Shown here in pieces: positions 1 through 8,243 of a stretch of DNA of 59,694 nt. Made by a program: the position numbers and the translations under genes. Below the pieces are notes generated by a model. That model worked only from the letters and a program-made list of their open reading frames with translations. It did not search any database and had not been told where the DNA came from. Every line of letters begins with the position of its first letter. Within the stretch, counting starts at the first letter, position 1. The stretch lies in the NCBI GenBank assembly GCA_902784675.1, contig CACZVR010000023.1, positions 1 through 59,694 of the forward strand. The letters run 5' to 3'. This stretch comes from an uncultured Bacteroidales bacterium (GTDB lineage Bacteria > Bacteroidota > Bacteroidia > Bacteroidales > Muribaculaceae).

Positions 1-144
1 GCCCCACTGGTAGTTATAGAGGTAGTCCCAGCGCATCTGGTCCACAACGAGTCCCACAACCAGCTTGGGCCTCTCCACTTGAGCCATGGCACTCAAGGCG
101 ACCACAGCCATCACAACAACAATTACTCTTTTCATGTTCTTCAT
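1..144 (-). CDS. Alkaline phosphatase family protein (PafA-like), N-terminal part
   Basis: The gene starts at the ATG at 144 on the minus strand and runs off the left edge, so only 48 codons are present. They give a Sec signal peptide (basic start, hydrophobic core, cleavage near AMA-Q) followed by RPKLVVGLVVDQMRWDYLY. This opening strand, with the metal-ligand Asp in VDQMR, is typical of Bacteroidetes alkaline phosphatases of the nucleotide pyrophosphatase/phosphodiesterase fold. Such enzymes release phosphate from organic esters in the periplasm. The catalytic Thr/Ser and remaining metal ligands lie outside the window, so the substrate cannot be judged. A second in-frame ATG four codons downstream is an alternative start. 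Confidence 0.75.
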   Translation of the reverse strand, partial: MKNMKRVIVVVMAVVALSAMAQVERPKLVVGLVVDQMRWDYLYNYQWG

Positions 145-190
145 ATCTTAAATTTCTAAAAGACAATTATTTATTAGCTCTTGATAAAAG

Positions 191-215
191 GAAAACAATA
201 AGTACAATAAATACA
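191..215. repeat. Left arm of 25-base inverted repeat flanking the GxxExxY gene
   Basis: This AT-rich arm is made of 9-base units of the type CAATAARTA. Its reverse complement matches 675-699 at 24 of 25 positions, the mismatch being at 202. The arms enclose the GxxExxY gene at 224-658 almost exactly. Confidence 0.8.
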
Positions 216-223
216 ATAATTTA

Positions 224-658
224 TTAACGATATTTATGTACGCTGCGTCCATCAACAGTCAAAATGTTGCGCGTCTGGTCATCATAAAAATATCTTTCAA
301 CATCAGCTTTCTTTCCTGCAAAGTTTACAATAATGCCACAAGGGCATTTGAGAAGGCGCATGTAGTTGTATAATTGTGCCCTCATGTCTCCATTCAGTTC
401 ATCAACCGACTTACATTCAATAACAATGTCTCCTTTGCACAGAAAGTCAACGCGATAAACGGCATTCATTTCTTTTCCATGATAAGTCGGATGAAATGTC
501 AGTTCCTTCTGATAAGAGATTCCTTGTTCTTCAAATTGCAGTCGTAGTCCTTCCTGATAACAATATTCGTTTAGACCTGGTCCCAGTTCTGTGTGAACCT
601 CATACAAGGCTCCAACTATATCAAATATATGCTCCTTGAGAATTTCTAAATTGATCAT
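224..658 (-). CDS. GxxExxY protein (PD-(D/E)XK nuclease-like)
   Basis: This 144-residue protein has the family signature G-L-N-E-Y-C-Y near residue 28 (the GxxExxY motif). It also has a nuclease-like core, VDFLCKGDIVIECKSV near residues 69-84, in which Asp and ExK match the PD-(D/E)XK fold. Family members are common and scattered in Bacteroidetes and their role is not established; nucleic-acid cleavage or a defence-related role is inferred from the fold only. The length is normal and the frame intact. The gene is more AT-rich than its neighbours and is flanked by inverted repeats at 191-215 and 675-699. It shares no obvious operon with the phosphatase gene or lacI. Confidence 0.85.
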   Translation of the reverse strand: MINLEILKEHIFDIVGALYEVHTELGPGLNEYCYQEGLRLQFEEQGISYQKELTFHPTYHGKEMNAVYRVDFLCKGDIVIECKSVDELNGDMRAQLYNYMRLLKCPCGIIVNFAGKKADVERYFYDDQTRNILTVDGRSVHKYR

Positions 659-674
659 TATCAGTTATTTAATT

Positions 675-699
675 TGTATTTATTGTATTTATTGTTTTC
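675..699. repeat. Right arm of inverted repeat flanking the GxxExxY gene
   Basis: This is the reverse complement of 191-215 with one mismatch. It begins 16 bases upstream of the GxxExxY start codon. The flanking bases show no clear target-site duplication. Confidence 0.8.
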
Positions 700-729
700 T
701 TTTTTATTATTTTTTTGTTTTGAAATTGT

Positions 730-1761
730 TTAGAGGTGGCGGGTGGTGCCGCGGACGACGAGGCGGGTTTTGACGATACGTTTTTCGGCGTGGTCGCGGG
801 GCAGGGAGCCCTCCACCAGGCCGATGAGGATCTCGGCCGCCTCTTTGCCCACCTGTGTGCCCCGTTGCTCGACGGTCGTGAGCATGGGGTCGCAGACGGT
901 GGCGCGGAAACCATTGGTGAAACCGCAGATGCTCACCTCGTCGGGCACGCTGAATCCCATGCGTTTAACCACCGCGAGGATGCCGATGGCGGTCTCGTCG
1001 TTGACGGCAAAGAAGGCGTCGGGCCGGTCCTCGGTGCGCATCATCGCCGGGGTGATGCGTTCGGCGTCAGCACGGTTGTCACAGATGCGCACCAGCGAGT
1101 CGTCCACCGTGAGACCGTGCTTGAGCAACGCGTCGCGGTAGCCGTTGTAGCGGTTCTTGCCGATGACCAGATTCATCGATGTGCCGAAGAATGCGATGCG
1201 TCTGCAACCCGTCTCGATGAGGTGCGACACTGCGTTCATTGTGCCCATGTAGTCGTCGACCACCACTCGGCTGGCGTTCAGGGCGGGGCAGATGCGGTCA
1301 TAGAACACCAGAGGCACGCCCACGGCGTCCAGGTGCTCGAAATGGTCATATCGTTCGGTGTCCTTGGCCTGTGAGACGATGATGCCGCACACCTTGTTGC
1401 GGAGCATCTCCTCGCAGATCTGGACCTCACGCTCGTAGCTCTCGTTGCTTTTGGCGACAATCAGATGATAACCCCGTGAAGTGGCTTCGGACTCGATGCC
1501 GTCGAGGATGGACGAGAAATAGTAGTGCACCAGCTCGGGGACAATCACGCCGATGGCGCGTGACGGATTGCGGCGGCTGTGACGCAGTTGTTCGGCAATC
1601 ACGTTGGGAAAGTAATTATGTTCTCTGGCAAATTGCTGAATGGCCTGGCGTCGCTCGCGCGAGATGCTTGGACTGTCGCTCAGTGCCCTGGAAACCGTAG
1701 CCACCGACACGCCCAATTCGCGAGCGATATCCTTCATCGTCAGTTGTCGTTTGTCGTCCAT
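730..1761 (-). CDS. LacI/GalR-family transcription regulator of the starch genes
   Basis: This 343-residue regulator has an N-terminal LacI helix-turn-helix at about residues 8-30 (LTMKDIARELGVSVATVSRA), a hinge near residue 60 and a periplasmic-binding-protein-like effector domain from about 68 (IGVIVPELVHYYFSSILDGI) to the end. The length is standard for the family. It is transcribed away from susC. A near-palindromic LacI-type operator at 1853-1864 lies between the two genes and recurs upstream of the amylase and the transporter operon, so this is the likely regulator of the starch regulon (inference). Bacteroides thetaiotaomicron uses the unrelated membrane protein SusR for this job. The effector is probably maltose or a maltooligosaccharide, but that is not shown by the sequence. 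Confidence 0.9.
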   Translation of the reverse strand: MDDKRQLTMKDIARELGVSVATVSRALSDSPSISRERRQAIQQFAREHNYFPNVIAEQLRHSRRNPSRAIGVIVPELVHYYFSSILDGIESEATSRGYHLIVAKSNESYEREVQICEEMLRNKVCGIIVSQAKDTERYDHFEHLDAVGVPLVFYDRICPALNASRVVVDDYMGTMNAVSHLIETGCRRIAFFGTSMNLVIGKNRYNGYRDALLKHGLTVDDSLVRICDNRADAERITPAMMRTEDRPDAFFAVNDETAIGILAVVKRMGFSVPDEVSICGFTNGFRATVCDPMLTTVEQRGTQVGKEAAEILIGLVEGSLPRDHAEKRIVKTRLVVRGTTRHL

Positions 1762-1825
1762 AATGATGGTAGTTTTATATCTTGAGTTGGTTATTACTGA
1801 AACCTGTAAACGATAATAATTGCTG

Positions 1826-1857
1826 CGAAGATAAGATGAAAAGTTTGATTACGCAAA
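1826..1857 (-). promoter_or_regulatory. Candidate lacI promoter overlapping the operator
   Basis: On the minus strand TATCTTCG (1833 down to 1826) resembles the Bacteroidetes -7 box, and TTTG (1857 down to 1854) sits 20 bases upstream as a -33 box. The -33 box lies inside the operator at 1853-1864, which would allow autorepression. Confidence 0.5.
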
Positions 1858-1864
1858 CGATTGC
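1853..1864. promoter_or_regulatory. LacI-type operator between lacI and susC
   Basis: GCAAACGATTGC fits the near-palindrome GCAAnCGnTTGC with a central CG, the usual shape of LacI-family operators. Its centre is 61.5 bases upstream of the first base of the susC -7 box. The identical core occurs at 10824-10835 and a one-base variant at 27817-27828. A weaker left half-site, GTAAACG, lies at 1806-1812. Confidence 0.75.
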
Positions 1865-1919
1865 ATTTATTTAATTAAAATTTTAACATTATAAAAAAGA
1901 GAGAAAGACAATAATTCTT

Positions 1920-1927
1920 TATTTTTG
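1920..1927 (+). promoter_or_regulatory. susC promoter, -7 box
   Basis: TATTTTTG matches the Bacteroidetes -7 consensus TAnnTTTG. No clear TTTG -33 box is seen at the usual distance, which would suit an activator-dependent promoter. The untranslated leader would be about 120 bases. Confidence 0.55.
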
Positions 1928-2055
1928 CCATGTTTTAATTGCCTTAAAATGGCCATTTGAGACCGTTTCAGTCACCATCATGATCGCTGATGGTGATAGG
2001 TGAAAGTATGAAATTTATTGATTATCAACATACTATTAACTTTAAAAATTTAAAA

Positions 2056-5000
2056 ATGAAGCAGGTAAACATCAGAATTCCGTTTAGGATTCTTACCCTT
2101 GTGATGGGACTTTTCCTGTCACTCGGCGCCTATGCACAGATTACTGTGAACGGCATTGTGAAGGATGCTACCGGCGAACCTGTCATCGGCGCGAGTGTTC
2201 GTGTCGTTGGCACCCAGCAGGGTACAGTGACCGACTTTGACGGTCTCTTCACCCTCGAAGGTGTGCCCCAGGGCGCCAAGCTCCAGATCACGTCTATCGG
2301 CTACGAGGACCACGAGGTCACCGCAGCCAGTGACTTAGTCATCACCCTGGCCGAGAGCACCCAGATGCTTGAAAATCTGGTGGTCATCGGTTATGGTGTA
2401 GTTAAGAAAAACGACTTGACCGGTTCGGTAGCGGCACTCAAGCCCGATGCCAAGAACAAGGGTGTCGTTGTGAGCGCGCAGGACATGCTCGCCGGTAAGG
2501 TTGCCGGTGTGAGCGTGACCAGCAACAGTGGTGCTCCTGGCGATGGTTCAACCATCCGCATCCGTGGTGGTTCGTCACTGAACGCCAGCAACAACCCCCT
2601 CATCGTGATCGATGGTATCGCCATGGATAACAACGGTGTGAGCGGTCTGTCCAACCCCCTGTCACTGGTTAACCCCCAGGACATCGAGAGCTTCAACGTG
2701 CTGAAGGACGCATCGGCAACCGCCATCTACGGTAGCCGTGGTTCTAACGGTGTCATCATCATCACCACCAAGAAAGGTCGTCGTGGTCAGCGTCCCTCCG
2801 TTTCCTATAACGGTAGCGTGACAATGAGCATGAAGAAGAAGACCATCGATGTGATGGACGGTGACGAGTACCGTGATTTCATCAGGAAGTCTTTCGCTGG
2901 CGACTCCCGCGAGGAGACCGCCCTGTCGCTGCTGGGCAATGCCAACACCGACTGGCAGAGCGAGATCTACAAGACGGCATGGAGCCATGACCACAACTTG
3001 ACCGTAGCCGGTTCGGTGGGCCAGATTCTGCCTTACCGCGTTTCGATGGGTTACACCGATCAGGAAGGTATCCTCAAGACTTCGGACTTCAAGCGCTACA
3101 CCGTTGCTCTGAACCTGAATCCCTCTTTCTTTGAGGACCACCTGACGATGAACCTTAACGGTAAGCTGGCTTGGACCAAGTCACGTTGGGCCGACACCGG
3201 TGCTGTGGGTAATGCCGTCCGCATGGACCCGACGCAGCCCATTTACAGCAATGACCCGATGTATAAGAATGTGGATGGCTATTTCGAGTGGTTGCAGGTG
3301 AACAATGCAGACCCCGCTTGGCCCTACACCAAGAACGGTAACGCCCCCTACAACCCCGTGGCAATGCTCGACAACCATGACAACACGGGTTGGGCTCACA
3401 CGTTCATCGGCAGTGCCGACATCGACTACAAGATCCACGGTTTTGAAGATTTGAGACTCCACCTCACCCTGGGTGGTGACTTCACCGGTGGTCACGGTCA
3501 CAACAACAGCACCTGCTATTCTAACACCTCCAACTACTGGGGCAACAACAGCAGGTACACCCAGAGCAAGGAGAATTTGCAGTTGAGTACCTATGCTCAG
3601 TACTACAAGGACTTTAACGATCTGCACCACTTCGACATCATGGCCGGTTATGAGTGGCAGCACAACTGGCGCAAGGAGTATAACGAGTCATGGGGTACCT
3701 ATCCCAATGATTCTCAACTCTTCTACACCGCCACTGACAGTGAGAATGCGCTCAACGTAGTTCCTGGCCAGTGGATTCCCGGAGCTACTTACCACGTTGG
3801 CGATCCCAAGGCCGGTACCATCTACGGTGACGGTGTTTATTACCAGTTCAATGGTCTGGGTTACCGCACCGAGAATTTCCTGGTATCGTTCTTTGGCCGT
3901 ATGAACTACAGCTATGCTAACCGCTATCTGTTGACCTTCACCATGCGTTATGATGGTTCGTCGCGTTTCAAGAAGCACTGGGCATTGTTCCCCTCGGCAG
4001 CCTTCGCTTGGAAGATCAACGAAGAGGACTTCATGAAGGACGGTCCTTTCAGCGACCTGAAGCTGCGCCTCGGTTGGGGTAAGACCGGTCAGCAGGAAGG
4101 CATCGGTGACTACAACTACTTCACCAACTATGTGATGAGTAACGGTAGTGCAGGTTCGTTCTATGACATTATGGGTGACGGTACCAAGGCTAAGCCCAAT
4201 GCCTATAACCCCTTGCTGAAGTGGGAAACCACCACGACGACCAACGTCGGTATTGACTGGGGTGTTATGAACCAGCGCCTGAGCGGTAGCATCGACTGGT
4301 ATTATCGCAAGACCACCGATCTGCTCAACAGCGCCACCCTGCCGGCATTGTCCAACTTCCGTGACGTGTTCATGAAGAACATCGGTTCGTTGCGTAACAC
4401 CGGTATTGAGCTCTCGTTGAACTGGAAGGCCATCTCCACCAACGACGTTTTGTGGACCATCGACTATAACCTGACTTATAACAGCAACAAGATTACCGAG
4501 TTGGTTGGTGATGATCCCAACTATATCGTGCCTCACGGCAACATCTCGGTTGATAACCAGGTACAGGCTCACGTCGTGGGCTATCCTGCTAGCTCGTTCT
4601 ACGTTTACCAGCAGGTCTATGACCAGAATGGCCATCCCATCGAGGGCCAGGTGGTTGACCGCAACGGTGACGGTGTGATCAGCAACTCGGACAAGTACTA
4701 CTACAAGTCGCCGCACGCTCCCGTAACCATGGGTCTGGCATCGCGCCTCGACTGGAAGAATTGGGACTTCGGTTTCAACTTGCGTGCCAGCATCGGCAAC
4801 TACCTGTTCAACAACGTGATGCAGAGCCGACACAACGTCAGCAATGCCGCTATGCTGGAAGAGATTGGTGGTAAATATCTGGTTAACCGTCCCATCGATA
4901 TGGTTAAGTTGGGTTGGCAGACCTATGATGTCAAATCATTGGAGACCGACTATTGGGTACAGAATGCTTCGTTCCTCAAGTGTGACAACATCACCCTGGG

Positions 5001-5190
5001 TTACAGCTTCAATAATCTGCTCAAGCGTGGCAGTTACAATGGCATCGGCGGACGTCTCTACGCTACCGTTTCCAATGTGTTCTGCATTACCAAGTTTAAT
5101 GGTATCGATCCCGAGAACTCCGGTGGCATCTGTGGTGATATCTTCCCGCGTCCCATCTCGTTCATCCTCGGTTTGAGCCTGAACTTCTGA
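2056..5190 (+). CDS. susC: SusC-type TonB-dependent receptor for starch oligosaccharides
   Basis: This 1044-residue outer-membrane transporter pairs with the SusD gene 39 bases downstream. The start at 2056 gives a signal peptide ending GAYA-Q; an upstream in-frame GTG at 1990 would put a poor leader before it. A carboxypeptidase-regulatory-like domain (about 29-105, ITVNGIVKDATGEPVIGASV) is followed by the plug domain, with NLVVIGYG near 110 and the SusC signature SATAIYGSRGSNGVIIITTKKG near 215-235. A beta-barrel fills the rest and ends in LGLSLNF with a terminal Phe. SusC proteins import oligosaccharides through the outer membrane using TonB energy. The substrate, alpha-glucan, is inferred from the susE, susF and amylase genes that follow. 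Confidence 0.95.
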   Translation: MKQVNIRIPFRILTLVMGLFLSLGAYAQITVNGIVKDATGEPVIGASVRVVGTQQGTVTDFDGLFTLEGVPQGAKLQITSIGYEDHEVTAASDLVITLAESTQMLENLVVIGYGVVKKNDLTGSVAALKPDAKNKGVVVSAQDMLAGKVAGVSVTSNSGAPGDGSTIRIRGGSSLNASNNPLIVIDGIAMDNNGVSGLSNPLSLVNPQDIESFNVLKDASATAIYGSRGSNGVIIITTKKGRRGQRPSVSYNGSVTMSMKKKTIDVMDGDEYRDFIRKSFAGDSREETALSLLGNANTDWQSEIYKTAWSHDHNLTVAGSVGQILPYRVSMGYTDQEGILKTSDFKRYTVALNLNPSFFEDHLTMNLNGKLAWTKSRWADTGAVGNAVRMDPTQPIYSNDPMYKNVDGYFEWLQVNNADPAWPYTKNGNAPYNPVAMLDNHDNTGWAHTFIGSADIDYKIHGFEDLRLHLTLGGDFTGGHGHNNSTCYSNTSNYWGNNSRYTQSKENLQLSTYAQYYKDFNDLHHFDIMAGYEWQHNWRKEYNESWGTYPNDSQLFYTATDSENALNVVPGQWIPGATYHVGDPKAGTIYGDGVYYQFNGLGYRTENFLVSFFGRMNYSYANRYLLTFTMRYDGSSRFKKHWALFPSAAFAWKINEEDFMKDGPFSDLKLRLGWGKTGQQEGIGDYNYFTNYVMSNGSAGSFYDIMGDGTKAKPNAYNPLLKWETTTTTNVGIDWGVMNQRLSGSIDWYYRKTTDLLNSATLPALSNFRDVFMKNIGSLRNTGIELSLNWKAISTNDVLWTIDYNLTYNSNKITELVGDDPNYIVPHGNISVDNQVQAHVVGYPASSFYVYQQVYDQNGHPIEGQVVDRNGDGVISNSDKYYYKSPHAPVTMGLASRLDWKNWDFGFNLRASIGNYLFNNVMQSRHNVSNAAMLEEIGGKYLVNRPIDMVKLGWQTYDVKSLETDYWVQNASFLKCDNITLGYSFNNLLKRGSYNGIGGRLYATVSNVFCITKFNGIDPENSGGICGDIFPRPISFILGLSLNF

Positions 5191-5229
5191 TTTAGTTGAC
5201 ACATTAACTTATAAATTAGTCAGAATACA

Positions 5230-6903
5230 ATGAATAAGTTTTTCAAATATATATTGAGTGCTGCAGTGGTGCTGTTGATGGCTGGAGGTCTGTCCTCTTG
5301 CATCAATGACCTGGATGTGGAGCCTATCGATCCAGCGCTGCAGAGCGATGTCACCGCCGAGGAGATTTTCAACAAGTGCTATTCGGTGTTTGCCACCTCG
5401 GGCCACAATGGTGGTGATGATGCTAAAGATATCGATAAAATCAATGACGCTGGTTTCACTCATCTGTATCGCCAGATGTGGAACTCCAATGAGTTGACCA
5501 CCGACGAGGCCCTGTGCAGCTGGAGTGATGGCGGTATCAACGATTTCAATTACAACACCTTTGATGCCGGCCATTCGATGATGGTTGGTTACTACTACAG
5601 GCTGTGTCTGGGTATCACCTTCTGCAACCAGTATCTTGACATGTTTGCTGACCATGACGCCACGATGACTGCCGAGATTCGTTTCCTGCGTGCCTTCCAG
5701 TATTATCTGTTGACCGACGCGTTTGGAAATGTGCCCTTCAGTGATACCTTCACGGGTGATTCTCCCGAACAGTACACGCGCACCCAGGTGTGTGAGTTCA
5801 TCGAGAAGGAGCTCAAGGCCATCACTGGCGAGGACGCTAGCGACAATGGTAATATCCTGAATGATCCTAGTCCCAAGAAGTATGGTCAGGCTGGTTATGG
5901 CCGCGTTGACAAGGCTGCTGCCTGGATGCTGCTGGCTCGCCTGTATCTGAACAGTGAGGTTTACACTGGCACTCCCCGTTGGCACGATGCTGCTGACTAT
6001 GCCAAGAAGGTGATCGACTCGCCTTACAAGCTGAACACCAATGGCTATGCAGGAAATGGTATCGACGGTGTTTATCGTGAGTTCACCGCCTATCAGATGC
6101 TCTTCATGGGTGACAACAGCACGACTGATGCTGCCTATGAGGCCCTGTTCCCTGTTATCCAAGACGGTCTGCGCACCACCTCGTGGGGTGGCTCGGAGTT
6201 CCTGATTGCTTCGACGGTTGACGATGCCGTTCGTCCTTATCGCTATGACGAGACCGAGGTCAACGGTCTTTATGACAACAATGCTTGGGCTGGCAACCGT
6301 GCACGTCCCGAGTTGGTTCGTCTGTTCTTCCCCAACGATGATGCTCCTGAGGCTCATGCCTATGATGTGTATGAGGTGGCCGAGGACGACCGTGCGTTGT
6401 TCGAGACCATGGGTCACACGCTCGACATCACCGATCCTGCTAACTTCAAGTATGGTTTTGCCGTTGCCAAGTTCAACAACTTCAAGTGTGACGGCAGCAA
6501 GGGCAGCAGCATCACCTTCCCCGACACCCATCTGTTCTACATGCGTGTGGCTGAGGCCTATCTGACCTATGCCGAGGCACTCACCCGCGAGAGTGGTGGT
6601 GTCGCTCCTGCCGATGCAGTGGCAGCCATCAATGCAATCCGTGGCCGTGCCCACGCCTTGGAGCGCAACCGCTACACCCTCGACCAGATTCTCGATGAGT
6701 GGGGCCGTGAGTTCTACTTCGAGGGCCGTCGCCGTGTGGATTTGATCCGCTTCAACAAGTTTGGTGGCGACACCGGCTACCAGTGGCAATGGAAGGGTGG
6801 CGTGTATGCAGGCCGTGATTTCCCTGCCTACCGCAATGTATTTGCCATCCCTCACGATGACCTGATTGCTAACTCCAAGTTGACGCAGAATCCCGGTTAT
6901 TGA
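5230..6903 (+). CDS. susD: SusD-type starch-binding outer-membrane lipoprotein
   Basis: This 557-residue RagB/SusD-family protein has a lipoprotein signal ending LSS-C at Cys 24. SusD is the surface lid of the SusC transporter and binds the glycan. Visible family features are the TPR-like helical first half (LRAFQYYLLTDAFGNVPF near residue 155, then AAAWMLLARLYLNSEVYTG near 230) and the C-terminal AINAIRGRAHALERNRYTL...EWGREFYFEGRRRVDLIRF block near 470-515, a hallmark of the family. The length is normal. It lies 39 bases after susC and 42 before the SusE gene, so one transcript is likely. Confidence 0.95.
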   Translation: MNKFFKYILSAAVVLLMAGGLSSCINDLDVEPIDPALQSDVTAEEIFNKCYSVFATSGHNGGDDAKDIDKINDAGFTHLYRQMWNSNELTTDEALCSWSDGGINDFNYNTFDAGHSMMVGYYYRLCLGITFCNQYLDMFADHDATMTAEIRFLRAFQYYLLTDAFGNVPFSDTFTGDSPEQYTRTQVCEFIEKELKAITGEDASDNGNILNDPSPKKYGQAGYGRVDKAAAWMLLARLYLNSEVYTGTPRWHDAADYAKKVIDSPYKLNTNGYAGNGIDGVYREFTAYQMLFMGDNSTTDAAYEALFPVIQDGLRTTSWGGSEFLIASTVDDAVRPYRYDETEVNGLYDNNAWAGNRARPELVRLFFPNDDAPEAHAYDVYEVAEDDRALFETMGHTLDITDPANFKYGFAVAKFNNFKCDGSKGSSITFPDTHLFYMRVAEAYLTYAEALTRESGGVAPADAVAAINAIRGRAHALERNRYTLDQILDEWGREFYFEGRRRVDLIRFNKFGGDTGYQWQWKGGVYAGRDFPAYRNVFAIPHDDLIANSKLTQNPGY

Positions 6904-6945
6904 TGCAATCGTAATGTCTAACATTAAATAAATGACAATAAGAAC

Positions 6946-8142
6946 ATGAAAAAGATATTTTTATCATCACTGATGCTGCTGTGCATGGCTCTCGTGTTCA
7001 CGGCATGCGAGGATGACCGCGATTCCAATCCCACGCTGGTGAAGCCCACCGGGTTCAAGCTCAACAACCCTGTGAACACGCTGGTTGATTTGGCCGTTTC
7101 TGAGGGTATTCCCTTGGCTTGGTCTCAGCCCGACTTCGGTGGCTGGCCTGCGGCTTGTGAATATCAGCTCGAGGTTTCCCCCTACGCTGACAAGTGGGAA
7201 CGGACTACCGACGATGCGGCTGCCGACACTACCGGTGCCACCATCGCTGACTATGCAGTGTTGAAGGCTGTATATGCCGCTTGCAACGGTGTCATGGATG
7301 CCGAGGACCTCAACAAGGCCTTGAACCGCATCTTCATGTGGGAAGAGGGTAATGTGCCCGAGAAGCAGACGGTGTATGTGCGCTGCCGTGCCATCACCGC
7401 TGGTCTTGACGAACCGATTTACTCCAATGTGGTAAGCTTGGACGTGAATCCCTACTATGTTGACCTGAGCAGTGAAGTCAGCACCGAAGTCGAAATCTGG
7501 TACCTCGTTGGTGCTGGTATCGGCTCTGCTGACTGGAACAATGACGCTGCTGCTGTCGGCTCGGGTGGTCTGGTTCCGATGTATCCCGTCTTTGACACCG
7601 ATGGCTCTGTAATCCCTGGTGAGATTCAGTATGTGGGCTACTTCACTGCCGACATGCAGTTCAAGCTGATTAAGAACCCCGGTAGCTGGGATGACCAGTG
7701 GGGTATGGGTGATGGCGCCTATGTGAAGAACGATGGCGGTAGCGGTAACCTGACTGTTCCTGGTGAGGGCTACTACATGATCCACCTCAACACCGCAACC
7801 GACGTGCTCACAATTGAGCCTTATGAGGGTGCTGTTGGCGTTTACACCATGATTGGTATGCCTGGTGATTATCAGGGCTGGGATACCGGCGCTAACCTGA
7901 TGAATGGCATGAGCACTTCCGTCGAGAACCACGACTGGTACTTGAAGGGTGTGACCTATGAGGCAACTGCGCTCAAGTTCGCTGCCGACAATGCTTGGGA
8001 TGTGAACTGGGGTGCCGAGGGCTTCCCCTATGGCCAAGGCGTGCAGAACGGTGCAAACATTCCCATCGCTGCAGGCACCTATGATGTTTACTTCAACGAC
8101 ATCTTGGGTACTTACAACTTTGTTCCGGTATCGGTAGAGTAA
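6946..8142 (+). CDS. susE: SusE-like starch-binding surface lipoprotein
   Basis: This 398-residue lipoprotein has its signal ending FTA-C. CEDDRDSN after the cysteine is acidic, like the surface-export signal of Bacteroidetes lipoproteins. The N-terminal part (about 30-165) is a SusE-type immunoglobulin-like domain (PTGFKLNNPVNTLVDLAVSE). From about 185 come two starch-binding modules, one starting EIWYLVGAGIGSADWNN and the other YTMIGMPGDYQGWDTGA. Both modules recur in the next gene. SusE and SusF bind starch at the cell surface but do not cut it. The position after susC-susD is the canonical one. Confidence 0.88.
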   Translation: MKKIFLSSLMLLCMALVFTACEDDRDSNPTLVKPTGFKLNNPVNTLVDLAVSEGIPLAWSQPDFGGWPAACEYQLEVSPYADKWERTTDDAAADTTGATIADYAVLKAVYAACNGVMDAEDLNKALNRIFMWEEGNVPEKQTVYVRCRAITAGLDEPIYSNVVSLDVNPYYVDLSSEVSTEVEIWYLVGAGIGSADWNNDAAAVGSGGLVPMYPVFDTDGSVIPGEIQYVGYFTADMQFKLIKNPGSWDDQWGMGDGAYVKNDGGSGNLTVPGEGYYMIHLNTATDVLTIEPYEGAVGVYTMIGMPGDYQGWDTGANLMNGMSTSVENHDWYLKGVTYEATALKFAADNAWDVNWGAEGFPYGQGVQNGANIPIAAGTYDVYFNDILGTYNFVPVSVE

Positions 8143-8165
8143 ATTATTAATTGAGTTCTCAGTCA

Positions 8166-8210
8166 TCAGTTTTCAGTTGTCAGCGACCTGCGCAATCAAC
8201 TGAAAACTGA
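8166..8210. repeat. Perfect 14-base inverted repeat between susE and susF
   Basis: Arm 8166-8179 (TCAGTTTTCAGTTG) and arm 8197-8210 are exact reverse complements separated by 17 bases. A further partial copy follows at about 8214-8227. The transcript would form a stable hairpin between the two coding regions, with no T-run directly after it. It may be an mRNA stabiliser, a partial terminator or a dispersed repeat. Confidence 0.8.
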
Positions 8211-8243
8211 GGGCTGAAAACTGAAAACAATAAGAAATAGAAA

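Noticed and set aside
5209-6924. A 571-codon open frame antisense to susD
   Set aside because: It mirrors susD codon by codon and has no recognisable domain. Long antisense frames also lie opposite susC, susE, susA, pulA, malQ and the beta-helix gene and arise from codon bias.
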